Assembly: GCF_000445995.2 (NCBI RefSeq)
Contig: NC_022080.4
Coordinates: forward strand, 1,054,001-1,118,000
Length of the DNA: 64,000 bases
Reading direction: 5' to 3'
Source: Geobacillus genomosp. 3
Lineage (GTDB): Bacteria > Bacillota > Bacilli > Bacillales > Anoxybacillaceae
In this document: in pieces, positions 17,972 to 26,654 of the stretch
Numbering within the stretch: the stretch's first letter is position 1
Layout: each line of letters starts with the position of its first letter
Translations under genes and position numbers: made by a program
The notes under the pieces: model-generated
The model's database searches: none
Seen by the model: the letters and a program-made list of their open reading frames with translations, nothing else
Told to the model about the DNA's origin: nothing

Positions 17972-19942
17972 GTGCTCATCGGAAAGCGATTGAACGACCG
18001 CTATAAAATCATCAACCTTATCGGCGGCGGCGGTATGGCCAATGTGTATTTGGCCCGCGACATCATTTTGGAGCGCGATGTCGCCGTGAAAGTGCTCCGC
18101 CTCGATTTTGCCAACGACGACCAATTTATTAGGCGGTTTCGCCGCGAAGCGCAGGCGGCAACGAGCTTAAACCATGAACATATTGTTCCCATTTATGACG
18201 TTGGCGAAGAAGAAGGAATCTATTACATTGTCATGGAATATGTACGCGGCTCAACGCTCAAGCAATACATTCAGCAACACGCCCCGCTCCCGGTTGAACA
18301 GGCGCTTCGCATCATGGATCAGCTGACCTCGGCGATCGCTCATGCGCATGAGAACGGCATCATCCACCGCGACATTAAACCGCAAAACATTTTGCTCGAC
18401 GAGCACGGCAATGTGAAAGTGACCGACTTCGGCATCGCCGTGGCGATGAGCGGAACGACGATCACGCAGACGAACTCGGTGCTCGGTTCGGTTCATTATT
18501 TGTCGCCGGAGCAGGCGCGCGGCGGTATTGCCACCGAAAAATCAGACGTTTACTCGCTCGGCATCGTCATGTTTGAGCTTGTCACCGGCCGGCTGCCATT
18601 TTCCGGCGAATCGGCTGTTTCGGTCGTGCTGAAGCACTTGCAGGCGGAAACACCGTCGCCGAAGGCGTGGAATCCGGAGATTCCGCAAAGTGTAGAAAAC
18701 ATTATTTTAAAAGCGATGGCGAAAGATCCATTTTACCGCTATCAATCGGCGCGCGAAATGAACGAGGATATCCGGACGGCGCTTGACCCGAGACGGCGCA
18801 ATGAGGCGAAATTTATGATTCCCGATGATGACGAGGAAGCGACGAAAGCCATTCCGATTATGAAACGGCCGGAAAGCGCGGCGCTGGAGCAGGAGACGCT
18901 TGTTTATGAAGAAAAGACGAATGAATCGGTGAAAGCGGACGACAGGCCGAAGCCGAAACGGAAGCGGGCTTGGATCGCCTGGCTTGCCGCCGCCGTGTTG
19001 TTGTTAGGCGCAGCTGGCGTGAGCGCGCTCACTTGGGTTCCCGGCCTCGTCTTTCCGAAAGACGTGACAATGCCCGACGTCATCAATAAAGATTATGATG
19101 AAGCGGTTGAACAGCTGTCGGCGCTCGGTTTGGAAATTCAAGATACGATCGATGTGGAAGATGATACAATAGAAGAAGGGAAAGTCGTGCGCACCGACCC
19201 GGAAGCCGGCATGACGGTGAAGCCGGGGGCCGGCGTCGTCATCTATAAGAGCATCGGGGAAAAGAAAATCGAGTTTCCGAGCTTTATCGGCGACGATATT
19301 TCTGCTGCCGAGGAGGAGCTGCGCGCGGAAGGGTTCACCCGCATTACGCGCAACGGCCGCCATAGCGATAAGCCGGAAGGGACGATTTTGGATCAATATC
19401 CGTATGCCGGCGATAAAGTCGTGCCCGGTGAAACCGAAGTGATGTTCACCGTCAGCCTCGGTCCGGAAAAAGTAACGCTCAAAGACTTGAGCGGCTATAC
19501 AGAAAAAAGTGTGCGCGATTACGGTGAAGATCAAGGGTTGCGCATCGAAATACAATATGAGTACGCCGATGAAGTGCCGGAAGGGCTTGTCATCTCGCAA
19601 ACCCCGGCCGCGAACGAGCAGGTGGAAAGAGGCGAGACAATTACGGTCGTCATTTCCCGCGGTCCGGAGCCGAAGCCGTCCAAAACGGTCATTAAAGAAA
19701 TCACGATCCCGTACGAGCCGGCGGAAAACGGACGAATGGTCGAGGCCCAGCTTTACATTCAAGATGCGAATCATAATATGACAACGCCATATAAAACATA
19801 CCGGCTGACAGGTCCGGCAACGGAGATCGTCGAGTTTGAAATCCCATATGGAGAGACGGCGTATTATCGCGTCATTGTCAACAATGTTGTCAAGGATGAA
19901 GGGTCGATTCCATACCCGGGAAACGATGGAAAAAAGGAGTGA
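17972..19942 (+). CDS. prkC: Ser/Thr protein kinase PrkC with PASTA domains
   Basis: This 656-residue membrane kinase senses peptidoglycan fragments and promotes germination and growth. The N-terminal Hanks-type kinase domain has the glycine-rich loop IGGGGMANVY, catalytic Lys40, HRDIKPQN with Asp134 and DFG. A juxtamembrane region leads to a single membrane span near residues 332-356. Three extracellular PASTA repeats follow (about residues 358-425, 426-495 and 496-565) and then an Ig-like C-terminal domain. GTG 17972 gives MLIGKRLNDRY as in relatives; GTG 17963 is a less likely alternative. It is next to its phosphatase prpC and to rsgA, a known PrkC substrate in B. subtilis. Confidence 0.95.
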   Translation: MLIGKRLNDRYKIINLIGGGGMANVYLARDIILERDVAVKVLRLDFANDDQFIRRFRREAQAATSLNHEHIVPIYDVGEEEGIYYIVMEYVRGSTLKQYIQQHAPLPVEQALRIMDQLTSAIAHAHENGIIHRDIKPQNILLDEHGNVKVTDFGIAVAMSGTTITQTNSVLGSVHYLSPEQARGGIATEKSDVYSLGIVMFELVTGRLPFSGESAVSVVLKHLQAETPSPKAWNPEIPQSVENIILKAMAKDPFYRYQSAREMNEDIRTALDPRRRNEAKFMIPDDDEEATKAIPIMKRPESAALEQETLVYEEKTNESVKADDRPKPKRKRAWIAWLAAAVLLLGAAGVSALTWVPGLVFPKDVTMPDVINKDYDEAVEQLSALGLEIQDTIDVEDDTIEEGKVVRTDPEAGMTVKPGAGVVIYKSIGEKKIEFPSFIGDDISAAEEELRAEGFTRITRNGRHSDKPEGTILDQYPYAGDKVVPGETEVMFTVSLGPEKVTLKDLSGYTEKSVRDYGEDQGLRIEIQYEYADEVPEGLVISQTPAANEQVERGETITVVISRGPEPKPSKTVIKEITIPYEPAENGRMVEAQLYIQDANHNMTTPYKTYRLTGPATEIVEFEIPYGETAYYRVIVNNVVKDEGSIPYPGNDGKKE

Positions 19943-19946
19943 AGCT

Positions 19947-20828
19947 ATGGCAGAAGGACAAATCATTAAAGCGCTGAGCGGATTTTATTATGTCTTGTCC
20001 GAGGGCAATGTGTTTCAATGTCGCGGGCGCGGTGTGTTCCGCAAGCAAAAAGTAACGCCGCTTGTCGGCGATCGCGTTGTCTTTACAGCGACAAGCGAGA
20101 CGGAAGGCTATATTTTGGACATTCGCGAGCGGCAAAATGAACTCATACGGCCGCCGGTCGCCAACGTCGAGCAGGCGATTTTAGTCTTTTCGGCCGTAAG
20201 CCCGGACTTTAGCGCCAAGCTACTCGACCGCTTTCTCGTCTTAATTGAATCGAAAGAAATTGCCCCGGTTATCGTCATTAGCAAAATGGATTTGCTTGAT
20301 GGCGAGGGGAAAGAAACGATCGCCCGCTATGTGCACGATTACCGGCGCATCGGCTATGAGGTGATTGAGACGTCGGCCGTCACCAGAGGCGGTCTTGATG
20401 AGCTGGCGACGCTTCTTTACGGCCGCATTTCCGTTTTCGCCGGGCAGTCGGGCGTCGGCAAGTCATCGCTGTTAAACGCGCTCTGCCCGGATTTGCAGCT
20501 AAAAACAGGCGATATTTCCACCCATTTAGGGCGCGGCAAGCATACGACCCGCCACGTGGAGCTGCTTGAGGTGGCCGGCGGGCTTGTCGCCGACACTCCG
20601 GGGTTTAGCGCCCTCGAGTTTGACGAGATTGAACTTGACGAACTACCAAACTATTTTCCGGAATTTCGTGCATACGGGGAAGGGTGCAAGTTCCGCGGCT
20701 GCCTTCACATCGCCGAACCGAAATGCGCGGTGCGCGAAGCGGCGGCGGCCGGGGATATTGCTCCGTACCGCTATGATCATTATTTAAGTTTTGTCGCTGA
20801 AATGAAAGAACGAAAGCCGAGGTATTGA
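19947..20828 (+). CDS. rsgA: Small ribosomal subunit biogenesis GTPase RsgA (CpgA)
   Basis: This 293-residue circularly permuted GTPase checks late maturation of the 30S decoding centre. An N-terminal OB domain covers residues 1 to about 65. The G motifs come in permuted order: SKMD (G4) first, then GQSGVGKSSLLNAL (G1) and DTPG (G3). A C-terminal zinc knuckle has Cys and His in CKFRGCLHIAEPKCAV. ATG 19947 (MAEGQIIKAL) has an excellent AAAGGAGTG site. In B. subtilis RsgA is phosphorylated by PrkC, whose gene is just upstream. Confidence 0.95.
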   Translation: MAEGQIIKALSGFYYVLSEGNVFQCRGRGVFRKQKVTPLVGDRVVFTATSETEGYILDIRERQNELIRPPVANVEQAILVFSAVSPDFSAKLLDRFLVLIESKEIAPVIVISKMDLLDGEGKETIARYVHDYRRIGYEVIETSAVTRGGLDELATLLYGRISVFAGQSGVGKSSLLNALCPDLQLKTGDISTHLGRGKHTTRHVELLEVAGGLVADTPGFSALEFDEIELDELPNYFPEFRAYGEGCKFRGCLHIAEPKCAVREAAAAGDIAPYRYDHYLSFVAEMKERKPRY

Positions 20829-20831
20829 ACA

Positions 20832-21488
20832 ATGATTCGGATTGCGCCATCGATTTTATCGGCCGATTTTGCCCGCTTGGCCGAAGAGATTCGTTCTGTG
20901 GAAGAAGGTGGGGCCGACTGGATTCATGTGGATGTGATGGACGGACACTTTGTGCCGAACTTGACGCTCGGTCCGCCGATTGTCGCCGCCATTCGTCCGG
21001 TGACAAAGCTGCCGTTGGACGTCCATTTAATGATCACGGATCCAGACCGGTATATTCCGGCATTTGCTGAGGCCGGGGCTGATCTCATTTCCGTCCATGT
21101 CGAGGCGTGTATGCATTTGCACCGGACGATTCACTTTATTAAAGAACAAGGCGTCAAGGCCGGGGTTGTGTTAAACCCGCATACGCCTGTTGACATGATC
21201 CGCCATGTCATCGCCGATGTCGATCTTGTCCTATTGATGACGGTCAACCCAGGTTTTGGCGGACAGGCGTTTATTCCGGCTGTTGTGCCGAAAATCCGCG
21301 AGGTCGCCCGGATGGCTGATGAGCAAAACAAAGCGGTTGACATCGAGGTGGATGGCGGCATCAACGCGAAAACGGCGCCGCTTTGCGTCGAAGCCGGAGC
21401 GAATGTGCTTGTTGCCGGGTCGGCCATTTACAATAAAGCGGACCGGGCGGCGGCCATTCGCGCCCTTCGCGAAGCGTGCGCCAAGTAG
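20832..21488 (+). CDS. rpe: Ribulose-phosphate 3-epimerase
   Basis: This 218-residue TIM-barrel enzyme of the pentose phosphate pathway interconverts ribulose 5-phosphate and xylulose 5-phosphate. Signatures are APSILSADFARL, the metal-site HVDVMDGHFVPN, DVHLMI, the long active-site loop MTVNPGFGGQAF, and EVDGGINAKT with the catalytic Asp. The start at 20832 has GAGGT upstream and is three bases past the rsgA stop. The conserved linkage of rpe with rsgA and thiN is seen throughout Bacilli. Confidence 0.95.
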   Translation: MIRIAPSILSADFARLAEEIRSVEEGGADWIHVDVMDGHFVPNLTLGPPIVAAIRPVTKLPLDVHLMITDPDRYIPAFAEAGADLISVHVEACMHLHRTIHFIKEQGVKAGVVLNPHTPVDMIRHVIADVDLVLLMTVNPGFGGQAFIPAVVPKIREVARMADEQNKAVDIEVDGGINAKTAPLCVEAGANVLVAGSAIYNKADRAAAIRALREACAK

Positions 21489-21650
21489 CGCCAAGGGCGT
21501 CGGTGAACGTTGTATCAGTGCGTGGTATTCGCCCTTTCATAACTGATCCGGCCTTTAACCAACAATGCTTGGCTATAGGCGCGATCAGGGACAAAAAGAA
21601 GGCATAGGAGGGCGGCGATTGCCATTGCGAAAGGCAAAGGGGGAGGGAGA

Positions 21651-22298
21651 ATGGTCATCCATATCGTCGGCGGCGGCCCGCGCGGGCTTCTCCCTGACTT
21701 GCGCTCTTATGACGGGAAGGACGTGCGCTGGGTCGGCGTCGATCGCGGCACAGCGGCGTTGCTTGAAGCCGGTCTTCGGCCGGTGCGTGCGTTTGGCGAC
21801 TTCGATTCGCTGCCGGGCGAAGACGTTGCCAGGCTGCAGCAGATGTTGCCCGATCTTGACATATGGCCGGCGGAAAAGGACAAAACGGATATGGAGATCG
21901 CCCTTGACTGGGCGGTTGAACAGACGGCCCGCTGCATCCGCTTGTTCGGTGCGACCGGCGGGCGGCTTGATCATTTGTTTGGCAATGTCGAGCTGCTGTT
22001 GAAATACGCCGGCCGGCTCATTGAAATCGTCGACCGGCAAAACGTGCTGACCGTTCATCTGCCTGGCACGTATACGGTGATGCATGACGCGCGGTACCGC
22101 TACGTATCGTACATCCCGGTTTCTGAAATGGTGACAGGACTCACGCTCATCGGATTTAAATATCCGTTAACAAACTGTCATATTTCCCGCGGCTCCACAC
22201 TATGTATTAGTAACGAACTTATCCAATCTTCCGGTACTTTTTCGTTTTCTGAAGGCATATTAATGATGATAAGGAGCAGCGATGTCAGCTGCCCGTAG
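21651..22298 (+). CDS. thiN: Thiamine pyrophosphokinase
   Basis: This 215-residue enzyme transfers pyrophosphate from ATP to thiamine, making the coenzyme directly. Family signatures are WVGVDRGTAALLEAG, FGDFDS, the acidic metal site EKDKTDMEIAL, and GATGGRLDHLFGNVELL. The C-terminal thiamine-binding beta domain follows from about residue 140. The start at 21651 has GGAGGGAGA. The 162 bases between rpe and this gene hold no other feature that I can see. Confidence 0.93.
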   Translation: MVIHIVGGGPRGLLPDLRSYDGKDVRWVGVDRGTAALLEAGLRPVRAFGDFDSLPGEDVARLQQMLPDLDIWPAEKDKTDMEIALDWAVEQTARCIRLFGATGGRLDHLFGNVELLLKYAGRLIEIVDRQNVLTVHLPGTYTVMHDARYRYVSYIPVSEMVTGLTLIGFKYPLTNCHISRGSTLCISNELIQSSGTFSFSEGILMMIRSSDVSCP

Positions 22299-22379
22299 TC
22301 GCGATTGGCCCATTTAGGAATATAATGGATAAGGAAATGGCGGGAAGCTCGTTATGATGGGTGTGAGGAGGGAATCGGG

Positions 22380-22460
22380 ATGAAGTTTTATACAATTAAG
22401 CTGCCGAAGTTTTTAGGCGGGATTGTGCGGGCGATGTTGAACGCATTTAAAAAAGGATAA
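22380..22460 (+). CDS. spoVM: Stage V sporulation protein M
   Basis: This 26-residue amphipathic helix (MKFYTIKLPKFLGGIVRAML and a basic tail) recognises the convex membrane of the forespore and anchors SpoIVA, the base of the spore coat. Its sequence and place between thiN and rpmB match B. subtilis exactly. The start follows GGAGGGAA. It shows that the organism keeps the endospore programme. A terminator follows three bases after the stop. Confidence 0.95.
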   Translation: MKFYTIKLPKFLGGIVRAMLNAFKKG

Positions 22461-22461
22461 G

Positions 22462-22492
22462 AAAAAAGCACCATTTTTGGTGCTTTTTTTGT
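22462..22492. terminator. Bidirectional terminator between spoVM and rpmB
   Basis: AAAAAAGCACC and GGTGCTTTTTTT pair around ATTTT. An A-run on one side and a T-run on the other let it serve both convergent genes. Confidence 0.9.
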
Positions 22493-22499
22493 TGAACGG

Positions 22500-22685
22500 T
22501 TAGACGCGTTTAATTTTCCCGGATTTCAGTGCGCGTGCCGAAACCCAGACGCGTTTCGGTTTGCCGTCGACTAAAATGCGCACTTTTTGCAAGTTGGCTT
22601 TCCATGTGCGGCGGTTGGCATTCATAGCGTGCGAACGCGTGTTGCCGAACGATTTTTTCTTGCCGGTGACAAAGCATTTCGCCAT
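22500..22685 (-). CDS. rpmB: 50S ribosomal protein L28
   Basis: This 61-residue protein is L28 of the large ribosomal subunit. It begins [15 protein letters not shown] and contains [16 protein letters not shown] and the ending [10 protein letters not shown]. It keeps only one cysteine, so it is the zinc-free form. The ribosome binding site AAGGAGGG lies just upstream. It is a single-gene unit on the minus strand, as in B. subtilis. Confidence 0.95.
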   Translation of the reverse strand: MAKCFVTGKKKSFGNTRSHAMNANRRTWKANLQKVRILVDGKPKRVWVSARALKSGKIKRV

Positions 22686-22725
22686 TCGTTTTCCCTCCTT
22701 GCTTTAACATCCCTCTAAAAACACT

Positions 22726-22731
22726 ATTATA
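22726..22731 (-). promoter_or_regulatory. Probable rpmB -10 box
   Basis: On the minus strand a perfect TATAAT lies about 40 bases before the rpmB start codon. A -35 at ideal spacing is not obvious. Confidence 0.45.
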
Positions 22732-22792
22732 ATGTATCATACAACCGAAAGGATTGCAATAGACGCGCCTTTTCCCTTTCAAGAAAATGTCC

Positions 22793-22874
22793 TTGACATA
22801 TATTTCAGTTTTCGGCTAAATAATACTAGTGGGCGGCCGGTGCGCTTTGAAAACGGTAAGCGTTATAGTACAAT
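22793..22874 (+). promoter_or_regulatory. Promoter region of yloU-fakA
   Basis: Two sigma-A-like promoters can be read. TTGACA at 22793 with TAAATA 18 bases later is one, and TTGAAA at 22847-22852 with TACAAT at 22869-22874 (16-base spacer) is the other. The second lies about 40 bases before the yloU start and is the better placed. Confidence 0.55.
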
Positions 22875-22914
22875 AAGGGTAGCTGTGCGATGATACGAAA
22901 AAGGGGGAACGAGC

Positions 22915-23277
22915 ATGTCGATCGAATGGCAAACAAAATACGGGCGCATTGAAATCGCTAATGACGTCATTGCCATGATTGCGGGGGGAGCGGCCGTCGA
23001 CTGTTACGGCATTGTTGGAATGGCGTCCAAAAACCAAATCCGCGACGGGTTATCGGAAATTTTGCGCCGCGAAAACTTCTCCAAAGGGGTCATCGTCCGG
23101 GAGGAAAACGGCGAAGTGCATATCGATATGTACATCATCGTCAGCTATGGGACGAAAATTTCCGAGGTTGCCCATAACGTACAGTCAAAAGTGAGGTATA
23201 CGCTCGATCAAACGCTCGGATTGGCGGTTCAGTCGATCAACATTTACGTTCAAGGGGTTCGGGTGACGAATCCGTAG
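22915..23277 (+). CDS. yloU: Asp23/YloU family envelope stress-associated protein
   Basis: This 120-residue member of the Asp23/Gls24 family is small, abundant and cytosolic. In Staphylococcus Asp23 is held beneath the membrane by AmaP and is linked to cell-envelope stress. Signatures here are GRIEIANDVIAMIAGGAA, CYGIVGMASKNQ and VHIDMYIIVSYGTKISEVA. The start ATG follows GGGGGAA. It lies immediately before fakA in many Firmicutes, but a functional link between the two is not established. Confidence 0.88.
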   Translation: MSIEWQTKYGRIEIANDVIAMIAGGAAVDCYGIVGMASKNQIRDGLSEILRRENFSKGVIVREENGEVHIDMYIIVSYGTKISEVAHNVQSKVRYTLDQTLGLAVQSINIYVQGVRVTNP

Positions 23278-23294
23278 TAAGGAGGAGTTAGTCG

Positions 23295-24962
23295 GTGACA
23301 ATGAGGACGCTTGACGGAAGACGGTTTGCCGATATGGTGCAACAAGGAGCGGCACACTTGGCGAACAATGCCAAAGCGGTCGATGCGCTGAACGTCTTTC
23401 CGGTTCCAGATGGCGATACAGGAACAAACATGAACTTGTCGATGACGTCCGGGGCGAAAGAAGTGGAGGCAAACGCCTCGAACCATATCGGCAACGTCGC
23501 CGCGGCGCTGGCGAAAGGATTGTTGATGGGGGCGCGCGGCAATTCCGGCGTCATTTTGTCGCAGCTGTTCCGCGGGTTTGCCAAGGCAGTCGAAGGCAAA
23601 CAACAAGTGGATGGCTTCGAATTCGCCGCGGCGTTGCAAGCCGGGGTTGATACAGCCTACAAGGCGGTTATGAAGCCGGTCGAAGGAACGATTCTCACCG
23701 TGGCGAAAGAGGCGGCGCGCAAGGCGATTGAAACGGCAAAAAAAGAGCGCGATGTCGTCGCGGTGATGGAAGCGGCGCTCGCCGAGGCAAAGGCAGCGTT
23801 GCAACGCACGCCGGAGCTGCTGCCCGTTCTCAAGGAAGTCGGGGTTGTTGACAGCGGCGGCCAAGGGCTCGTATATGTGTATGAAGGATTTCTCGCCGCT
23901 TTGAAAGGGGAAGCCGTCAGCGCCGCTCCCGTTGAAGTGCCGATGGAAGAGCTCGTGAAAATGGCGCACCATCAAAGCGCGCAAAGCCATATTCATACCG
24001 ATGAAATCGAGTTTGGCTATTGTACGGAATTTATGGTTCGGTTTGAGGCGGACAAGCTGGTGCAGCATCCGTTTTCCGAAGAGACGTTTCGCCGCGACTT
24101 AAGCCGGTTTGGGGATTCGTTGCTTGTCGTTGCCCACGACGAGCTTGTCAAAGTCCACATCCATTCGGAAACGCCGGGTGAAGTGCTGACTTACGGTCAG
24201 CGCTATGGAAGCCTCATCAAAATTAAAATTGAAAACATGCGCGAGCAGCATGCCAACATCGTCGGCAAAGAGGCGGAAACGTCATCCCGCACCGCGGGGA
24301 AAACGAAGCCATACGGCATCGTGGCGGTTGCGATGGGCGCCGGCGTGGCCGAACTGTTTCGAAGCATCGGAGCACATGAGGTAATTGAAGGCGGGCAAAC
24401 GATGAATCCGAGCACGGAAGAAATTGCTGACGCCATCGGCCGCGCTAACGCGGAAACAGTATTTGTGCTGCCGAACAATAAAAACGTTGTGATGGCGGCG
24501 AAACAGGCGGCGGAACTTTCGGAACAGCGCGTGGTGGTCATCCCGTCGAAAACCGTTCCGCAAGGCATGGCGGCGCTGTTGGCCTTCAATCCGGCACAAT
24601 CGGCCGAGCAAAATGAGCGGGCGATGACGGCGGCGCTTTCACGGGTGAAAACAGGACAAGTAACGGTCTCCGTGCGCGATACGACAATCAATGGCATCGA
24701 GATTCAAAAAGGCGATTACATGGGGCTGTTTGACGATCGCATCATCGTCGCGGACAAGGACAAGATCGCGGTTACCAAGCAGCTGCTTGATGCGCTGATC
24801 GATGAGGAAAGTGAAATCGTTACCGTCCTGTACGGCGAAGATGCGACCGAAGTAGAAGTGGAAACGATTGTGGCATATCTTGAAAAGGAACATGACGAAG
24901 TGGAAGTGGAAGTGCATGACGGTCAACAGCCGCTATATCCGTTTGTCATTTCTGTTGAGTAA
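23295..24962 (+). CDS. fakA: Fatty acid kinase catalytic subunit FakA (DhaL domain, YloV)
   Basis: This 555-residue protein phosphorylates fatty acids presented by FakB so that exogenous or recycled acyl chains can enter phospholipid synthesis through PlsX and PlsY. The N-terminal DhaL-type kinase domain (residues 1 to about 200) has the ATP/Mg site NVFPVPDGDTGTNMN and GARGNSGVILSQ. A middle domain and a C-terminal DegV-like domain follow (from about residue 330, FVLPNNKNVV). It starts with GTG at 23295 after GGAGGAG. FakB genes are not in this window. PlsX, which acts on the same acyl-phosphate pool, is 5 kb downstream. Confidence 0.92.
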   Translation: MTMRTLDGRRFADMVQQGAAHLANNAKAVDALNVFPVPDGDTGTNMNLSMTSGAKEVEANASNHIGNVAAALAKGLLMGARGNSGVILSQLFRGFAKAVEGKQQVDGFEFAAALQAGVDTAYKAVMKPVEGTILTVAKEAARKAIETAKKERDVVAVMEAALAEAKAALQRTPELLPVLKEVGVVDSGGQGLVYVYEGFLAALKGEAVSAAPVEVPMEELVKMAHHQSAQSHIHTDEIEFGYCTEFMVRFEADKLVQHPFSEETFRRDLSRFGDSLLVVAHDELVKVHIHSETPGEVLTYGQRYGSLIKIKIENMREQHANIVGKEAETSSRTAGKTKPYGIVAVAMGAGVAELFRSIGAHEVIEGGQTMNPSTEEIADAIGRANAETVFVLPNNKNVVMAAKQAAELSEQRVVVIPSKTVPQGMAALLAFNPAQSAEQNERAMTAALSRVKTGQVTVSVRDTTINGIEIQKGDYMGLFDDRIIVADKDKIAVTKQLLDALIDEESEIVTVLYGEDATEVEVETIVAYLEKEHDEVEVEVHDGQQPLYPFVISVE

Positions 24963-24974
24963 TATGTTAAGATA

Positions 24975-25003
24975 ATAGAAGGGAGAGTTCCCTTCTATTT
25001 TTT
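24975..25003 (+). terminator. Terminator after fakA
   Basis: AATAGAAGGGA and TCCCTTCTATT pair around GAGT and are followed by TTTT. Confidence 0.9.
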
Positions 25004-25030
25004 CTACATGAACGGGGGGGGGTCGCAACA

Positions 25031-25693
25031 ATGAAGTATAAAAGCGTCTTTGATATTATCGGACCGGTGATGGTTGGGCCGTCGAGCTCGCACACGGCCG
25101 GGGCGGCGCGCATCGGCCTTGTTGCGCGCAAGCTGTTTGGCAGAAAGCCGGAGTGGGCGCGCATCTCGTTTTACGGTTCGTTCGCTGAAACGTACCGCGG
25201 GCACGGTACGGATGTCGCCATTGTCGCCGGGTTGCTCGGTTTTGACACGTTTGATGATCGTCTCCCGAATGCGCTTGAAATTGCTCGTATCGAAGGGCTT
25301 GACGTGTCCTTTTTTACCGAGGACGCGATTCCGGAGCATCCGAATACGGCGCGTTTGCGCATTGGTGATGATAAGGGAAAACTTGAACTTGTCGGTATTT
25401 CCATCGGTGGAGGGAAAATTGAAATTGTCGAGTTGAACGGTTTCGACTTAAAGTTGTCTGGCCATCATCCGGCGCTATTAATCATGCATAATGACCGGTA
25501 TGGGACGATTGGATCAGTGGCCAGCGCATTGGCGAAGCATGCGATAAATATCGGCCATATGGAAGTGTCGCGTAAGGAAAAGGGAAAAGAAGCGCTGATG
25601 ACGATTGAGGTTGATCAGCCGCTGACAGATGATTTGATACAGGAATTGGAAAGTTTGCCAAATATCATCCAAGTGACGAAGCTTGTCGATTGA
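25031..25693 (+). CDS. sdaAB: L-serine dehydratase, beta subunit
   Basis: This 220-residue subunit forms, with SdaAA, the iron-sulfur L-serine deaminase that converts serine to pyruvate and ammonia. The N-terminal catalytic-type domain has DIIGPVMVGPSSSHTAGAAR. A C-terminal ACT domain follows from about residue 145 (HPALLIMHNDRYGTIGSVAS), which likely binds serine. The ribosome binding site is a run of nine G residues just upstream. sdaAA follows after 76 bases with no terminator between. Confidence 0.94.
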   Translation: MKYKSVFDIIGPVMVGPSSSHTAGAARIGLVARKLFGRKPEWARISFYGSFAETYRGHGTDVAIVAGLLGFDTFDDRLPNALEIARIEGLDVSFFTEDAIPEHPNTARLRIGDDKGKLELVGISIGGGKIEIVELNGFDLKLSGHHPALLIMHNDRYGTIGSVASALAKHAINIGHMEVSRKEKGKEALMTIEVDQPLTDDLIQELESLPNIIQVTKLVD

Positions 25694-25769
25694 AACGAAA
25701 ACGGTTGCGAATGAGCACGGAAGTTCAAAACAGCAGCGGCACTTTGCCAGGAAAGGATGGGAATAACGA

Positions 25770-26654
25770 ATGTTTCGCAATGTTGCTGAACTTGTCGAGT
25801 TAGCCGAAAAAGAGCAAATCAAAATTGCTGAAGTGATGATCCGGCAAGAAGTAGAAGTGAGCGGGCGAAGCCGGGAAGAGATTATCGCGCAAATGGACCG
25901 GAACCTCGAGGTGATGGAGCAGGCGGTCGAGAGAGGGCTGCAAGGTGTCGTGTCCCGCTCCGGGCTGACCGGTGGCGATGCGATGCGGATGCAACGTTAT
26001 ATCGAGCGCGGCCAATTCTTATCCGGAGAAACAGTTTTGGACGCCGTCAGCAAAGCGATGGCCACAAACGAAGTGAACGCGGCGATGGGCGTCATTTGTG
26101 CCACGCCGACAGCAGGCTCGGCCGGCGTCGTCCCGGGGACGCTGTTTGCGGTAAAAGAGAAATTGCAGCCGACAAGACAAGAAATGATTGAATTTTTGTT
26201 TACAGCCGGTGCGTTTGGTTATGTCGTCGCCAATAACGCTTCCATTTCCGGCGCTGCCGGCGGTTGCCAGGCGGAAGTCGGTTCAGCGGCCGGCATGGCT
26301 GCCGCCGCGCTCGTTGAGCTGGCTGGTGGGACGCCAAGCCAGGCGGCCGAAGCGATGGCGATCGCGCTAAAAAATATGCTCGGGTTGGTTTGTGACCCTG
26401 TCGCCGGCCTTGTGGAAGTCCCATGTGTGAAGCGGAATGCCATGGGGGCGGCGAATGCCATGATCGCCGCCGATATGGCGCTGGCCGGCATTAAAAGTCG
26501 CATTCCGTGCGATGAAGTGATCGAAGCGATGTATCGTATCGGTACGGCGATGCCGGTAGCGCTCAAAGAAACCGCGCAAGGGGGGCTGGCCGCTACGCCG
26601 ACAGGCCGCGCCATTGCGGCCCGCATTTTCGGCGCTGCTGCGGCAACAAAGTGA
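25770..26654 (+). CDS. sdaAA: L-serine dehydratase, alpha subunit
   Basis: This 294-residue subunit carries the 4Fe-4S cluster at which serine is dehydrated. Cysteines expected to be cluster ligands lie in VICATPTAGSAG, LVCDPVAGLVEVPCVKR, and the glycine-rich stretch ASISGAAGGCQAEVGSAAGM. The N-terminal helical region covers residues 1 to about 75. The start ATG has AAGGATGGGA upstream. The stop overlaps the recG start by four bases, giving translational coupling of two functionally unrelated genes. Confidence 0.94.
   Translation: MFRNVAELVELAEKEQIKIAEVMIRQEVEVSGRSREEIIAQMDRNLEVMEQAVERGLQGVVSRSGLTGGDAMRMQRYIERGQFLSGETVLDAVSKAMATNEVNAAMGVICATPTAGSAGVVPGTLFAVKEKLQPTRQEMIEFLFTAGAFGYVVANNASISGAAGGCQAEVGSAAGMAAAALVELAGGTPSQAAEAMAIALKNMLGLVCDPVAGLVEVPCVKRNAMGAANAMIAADMALAGIKSRIPCDEVIEAMYRIGTAMPVALKETAQGGLAATPTGRAIAARIFGAAAATK

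Noticed and set aside
22500..22685. rpmB on the minus strand as a sign of insertion or transfer
   Set aside because: The same inverted position is found in B. subtilis, so it is ancestral.
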